In this document: positions 18,471-20,154 of the stretch, one piece after another
How positions within the stretch are numbered: position 1 is the first letter of the stretch
Layout of the letters: each line of letters opens with the position of its first letter
DNA from: Phoronis australis
Taxonomy: Eukaryota; Phoronida; Phoronidae
Direction of reading: 5' to 3'
NCBI GenBank assembly: GCA_002633005.1
Contig: NMRA01000627.1
Span: 129,209-149,362, forward strand
DNA length: 20,154 bases
The notes under the pieces: model-generated
Database searches by the model: none
Told to the model about the DNA's origin: nothing
Seen by the model: the letters and a program-made list of their open reading frames with translations, nothing else
Program-made: the position numbers and the translations under genes

Positions 18471-18853
18471 TGAAACTGACACACACCATATAAGCTGCGT
18501 GTCAATTTTAAACCACACGCGGTCGTTTGTAGTGCGCAATGATGGGCGCTAGCTTGAAGTGTGGGCGCTTAATTAGAAATTTACAAAATTTCAGGGGGGA
18601 CTTTTAATAGATCAGTGAGCGCTTATTATGAAACACTTTAAAGGTAGGGAGTAGGCTTGTGNTGAAACTGACACACACCATATAAGCTGCGTGTCAATTT
18701 TAAACCACACGCGGTCGTTTGTAGTGCGCAATGATGGGTGCTAGCTTGAACTGTGGGCGCTTAATTAGAAATTCTCAAAATTTCAGGGGGGACTTTTAAT
18801 AGATCAGTGATCGCTTATTATGAAACACTTTAAAGGTAGGGAGTAGGCTTGTG
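18471..18853 (+). repeat. 191-bp duplication flanking a single N
   Basis: Copies at 18471-18661 and 18663-18853 abut the N at 18662 exactly. I count five mismatches in 191 bases and no indels. This is what two overlapping contig ends from different haplotypes would look like if joined without merging. Part of the unit (GGGCGCTTAATTAGAAATT, AGTGAGCGCTTATTATGAAAC) resembles the inverted MITE subterminal units seen at 11519-11640. Confidence 0.85.
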
Positions 18854-18854
18854 C

Positions 18855-18891
18855 GTGAGCATAGTCGTTAACCACAGTGTTTGCGGTAATA
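18855..18891 (-). mobile_element. MITE-like terminus, inverted copy
   Basis: The reverse complement begins TATTACCGCAAACAC, then TGTGGTTAACGACTATGCTCAC. It aligns with the left end at 10386-10420 (TATTACCGTAAACATTCGGG, TTAACG, then ATGCTCAC). Upstream units at 18540-18630 fit the subterminal repeats of the same family. The opposite terminus was not found, so the element is truncated or rearranged. Confidence 0.5.
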
Positions 18892-18942
18892 AGATATTAA
18901 AACGCTGCAATGGTAAAAACGTTATAATAATACGATTTTGCG

Positions 18943-19105
18943 AGGGAAACTCCATCTGGTAGGGGTGACTTTCTGGATATCGTTACCAACTACATTGTAC
19001 CCTTTTTAGCCACCCGGAATGATTTTTTTAACTGCCCGCTTCAGCCGGAACAAGGTTGTTTCTATAGGAGTCTAAACATTTTACGGCGAAGGTGGTTCGG
19101 GGAGC
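18943..19105 (+). repeat. Dispersed repeat, copy B2
   Basis: Direct diverged copy of 10933-11090, with blocks GGGAAACTC, CCCTTTTTAGCC, CCGGAATGATTTTTTT, GCTTCAGCCGGAACAAGG and GGAGTCTAAACATTTTACGG in the same order. As at B1, a TATA-like sequence follows (GTATAAAGAG near 19127, and TATATAGG near 19341), so both copies may carry related promoter-proximal sequence. Confidence 0.55.
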
Positions 19106-19170
19106 GAAAAGTTGCCGGGGGTGTATAAAGAGAAGAATGAAAAGTTCGCTAACTTTAACCACAATTTTGC

Positions 19171-19297
19171 ATCTAGTGCCAGTTTAGTTGCAATAGCTGG
19201 CTACGGGCATCGAATACAGGGTTTACAGAACATNATCTAGTGCCAGTTTAGTTGCAATAGCTGGCTACGGGCATAGAATACAGGGTTTACAGAACAT
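19171..19297 (+). repeat. 63-bp duplication flanking a single N
   Basis: Copies at 19171-19233 and 19235-19297 abut the N at 19234 exactly and differ at one base (GCATCGAA versus GCATAGAA). As with 18662, an unmerged contig overlap is the simplest explanation. Confidence 0.9.
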
Positions 19298-19348
19298 CGA
19301 CCTCGGGAAATATCGGAACAGGATAACGTTAGTTCTGGGTTATATAGG

Positions 19349-19376
19349 TCCCGGGACATCGGTTATTTTATAACCG
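19349..19376. repeat. Palindrome and adjacent hairpin
   Basis: GTCCCGGGAC (19349-19358) is a perfect 10-bp palindrome, immediately followed by CGGTTAT, TTT, ATAACCG (19360-19376), a perfect 7-bp stem. Just upstream is TATATAGG. Confidence 0.5.
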
Positions 19377-19379
19377 CTG

Positions 19380-19950
19380 GGAAACTGAGTTCATTTTTAA
19401 ATAAACCAGAGCCAAGCCGGTATACTCTTTCATTTAGGACTGTCGCTGTTCTTTGAAGTGGTGCGCACGCGTGAGTTCACGCACTTGAATCGTTGGAGTA
19501 GGCCTACACTTTACGTTGGCAACAATGTATGAAAGACAAATTATATTTGGCGCACGTAGCCCCAGAAACAAGTAAAGGGTTTGAGAATTTCTAGGCAACT
19601 GACCGTCGTTTGGCGATTAATAAGGTTGTCATTTTCACTTAGGCTGTCTTAATACGATAAAAGGAGAAGCACATCTCAGTCTAAGTCACGATTGTCTGCC
19701 GGGACCACTTGCGCGCTAACGGTGCCGCAGTGCGATATCAGGGATATTGTCGTGGATATTTGGTACATGTAATAAGGACATCTTATGTGAACCACAAAGT
19801 TTGGTAAGTTGATCGCGTAAGAATTAATAGAAACACCGTTGTTTTGTGAAGTTTTATCACGTGTAAGCAGCAGGGCTTCATCTAGGATTTCGAACATAGG
19901 GTGTCCAAAATGGGGTTCCCAATATTCCAGGGCGTCCATGATTCCAACGC
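19380..19950. other. No gene recognised
   Basis: A slightly CpG-richer stretch with GTGCGCACGCGTGAGTTCACGC near 19463 and a GTAAGT donor near 19805 without a coding frame upstream. It could be an untranslated first exon; nothing more can be said. Confidence 0.3.
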
Positions 19951-19957
19951 CGCATTA

Positions 19958-20020
19958 CCCCCCCCCCACCCCATTCACCAGTAACCCCCCCCCCAACACA
20001 CACAGTGAGTTTTTTTTTAC
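19958..20020. repeat. Poly-C runs and short low-complexity tracts
   Basis: Two C runs of about nine bases each, a CA repeat and a T9 tract in quick succession. Consistent with the simple-sequence ends of mobile elements or with unstable DNA. Confidence 0.6.
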
Positions 20021-20033
20021 AATTAAAAAATGC

Positions 20034-20151
20034 GTTGAACAAGGCTTTTACACCTAAGTTTACAAAAACAGCTCCCTTGTATTGGGCTTTTTTAAGTACT
20101 AAAAAACTGTTGATCAAGACTTTTATGTTTAAATTTACGAAAACAGCCAAA
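20034..20151 (-). repeat. 75-bp repeat leaving the window
   Basis: GTTGAACAAGGCTTTTACAC (20034) and GTTGATCAAGACTTTTATG (20109) begin two similar units of about 43 aligned bases, each ending in ACAAAAACAGC or ACGAAAACAGC. The period is 75 bases, a multiple of three. On the minus strand both units stay open and read AVFVNLNIKVLINSFLVLKK and AVFVNLGVKALFNAFFNCKK. More units may lie beyond the window edge. It may be a repeat-protein exon or a non-coding minisatellite. Confidence 0.5.
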
Positions 20152-20154
20152 TAG

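Noticed and set aside
17832-18853. CRISPR-like array
   Set aside because: Units are long, adjacent and lack unique spacers; these are simple tandem duplications in a eukaryotic sequence.

Overview
The window looks like eukaryotic, most likely metazoan, nuclear DNA: AT-rich, largely non-coding, with GT-AG style splice signals, short exon-sized open frames, MITE-like repeats, minisatellites, long G/C homopolymers and three single Ns. Repeat texture and apparent allelic polymorphism fit a marine invertebrate (for example a hemichordate, cephalochordate or mollusc), but this is a low-confidence guess. There are no bacterial operons, long ORFs, rRNA, tRNA or CRISPR. No protein family was recognised with confidence, so every coding call is a candidate exon judged only from frame, splice sites and start context.

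Layout. 1-1.86 kb: no gene seen, two small tandem repeats. 1.86-6.43 kb: several candidate minus-strand exons, possibly one gene running leftward from a start exon at 6.43 kb to a stop overlapping AATAAA at 1.86 kb. The exon phases do not all join, so some exons are missing or wrong. Repeat copy A1 (4.23-4.91 kb) sits inside. 5.88-7.52 kb: promoter-like sequence (paired E-boxes, a CRE-like site, GC-richer stretches) between the minus-strand start exon and a 46-codon plus-strand ORF. 7.5-10.4 kb: nothing convincing except a 31-G homopolymer beside an N. 10.39-11.66 kb: two inverted repeat ends of a MITE-like family flank a compact promoter (MARE, E-box, TATA) and a plus-strand start exon with a strong splice donor. 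11.7-13.25 kb: nothing recognised. 13.25-13.95 kb: inverted repeat whose arms are 21-bp minisatellites. 14.0-15.86 kb: non-coding, with a homeodomain/POU-motif-rich stretch near 15.6-15.73 kb. 15.87-16.58 kb: repeat copy A2. 17.3-17.5 kb: promoter-like. 17.67-19.3 kb: GGTCGCA motif array, a 195-bp tandem duplication, two duplications centred exactly on single Ns, another MITE end and segment B2. 19.3-20.15 kb: poly-C runs and a 75-bp repeat leaving the window.

The main second-look observations are the A1-B1-A2-B2 order of diverged direct repeats, the promoter plus exon between MITE ends, the minisatellite-armed inverted repeat, and the N-centred duplications, which look like unresolved contig overlaps. 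I did not find a clear novel multi-gene system.
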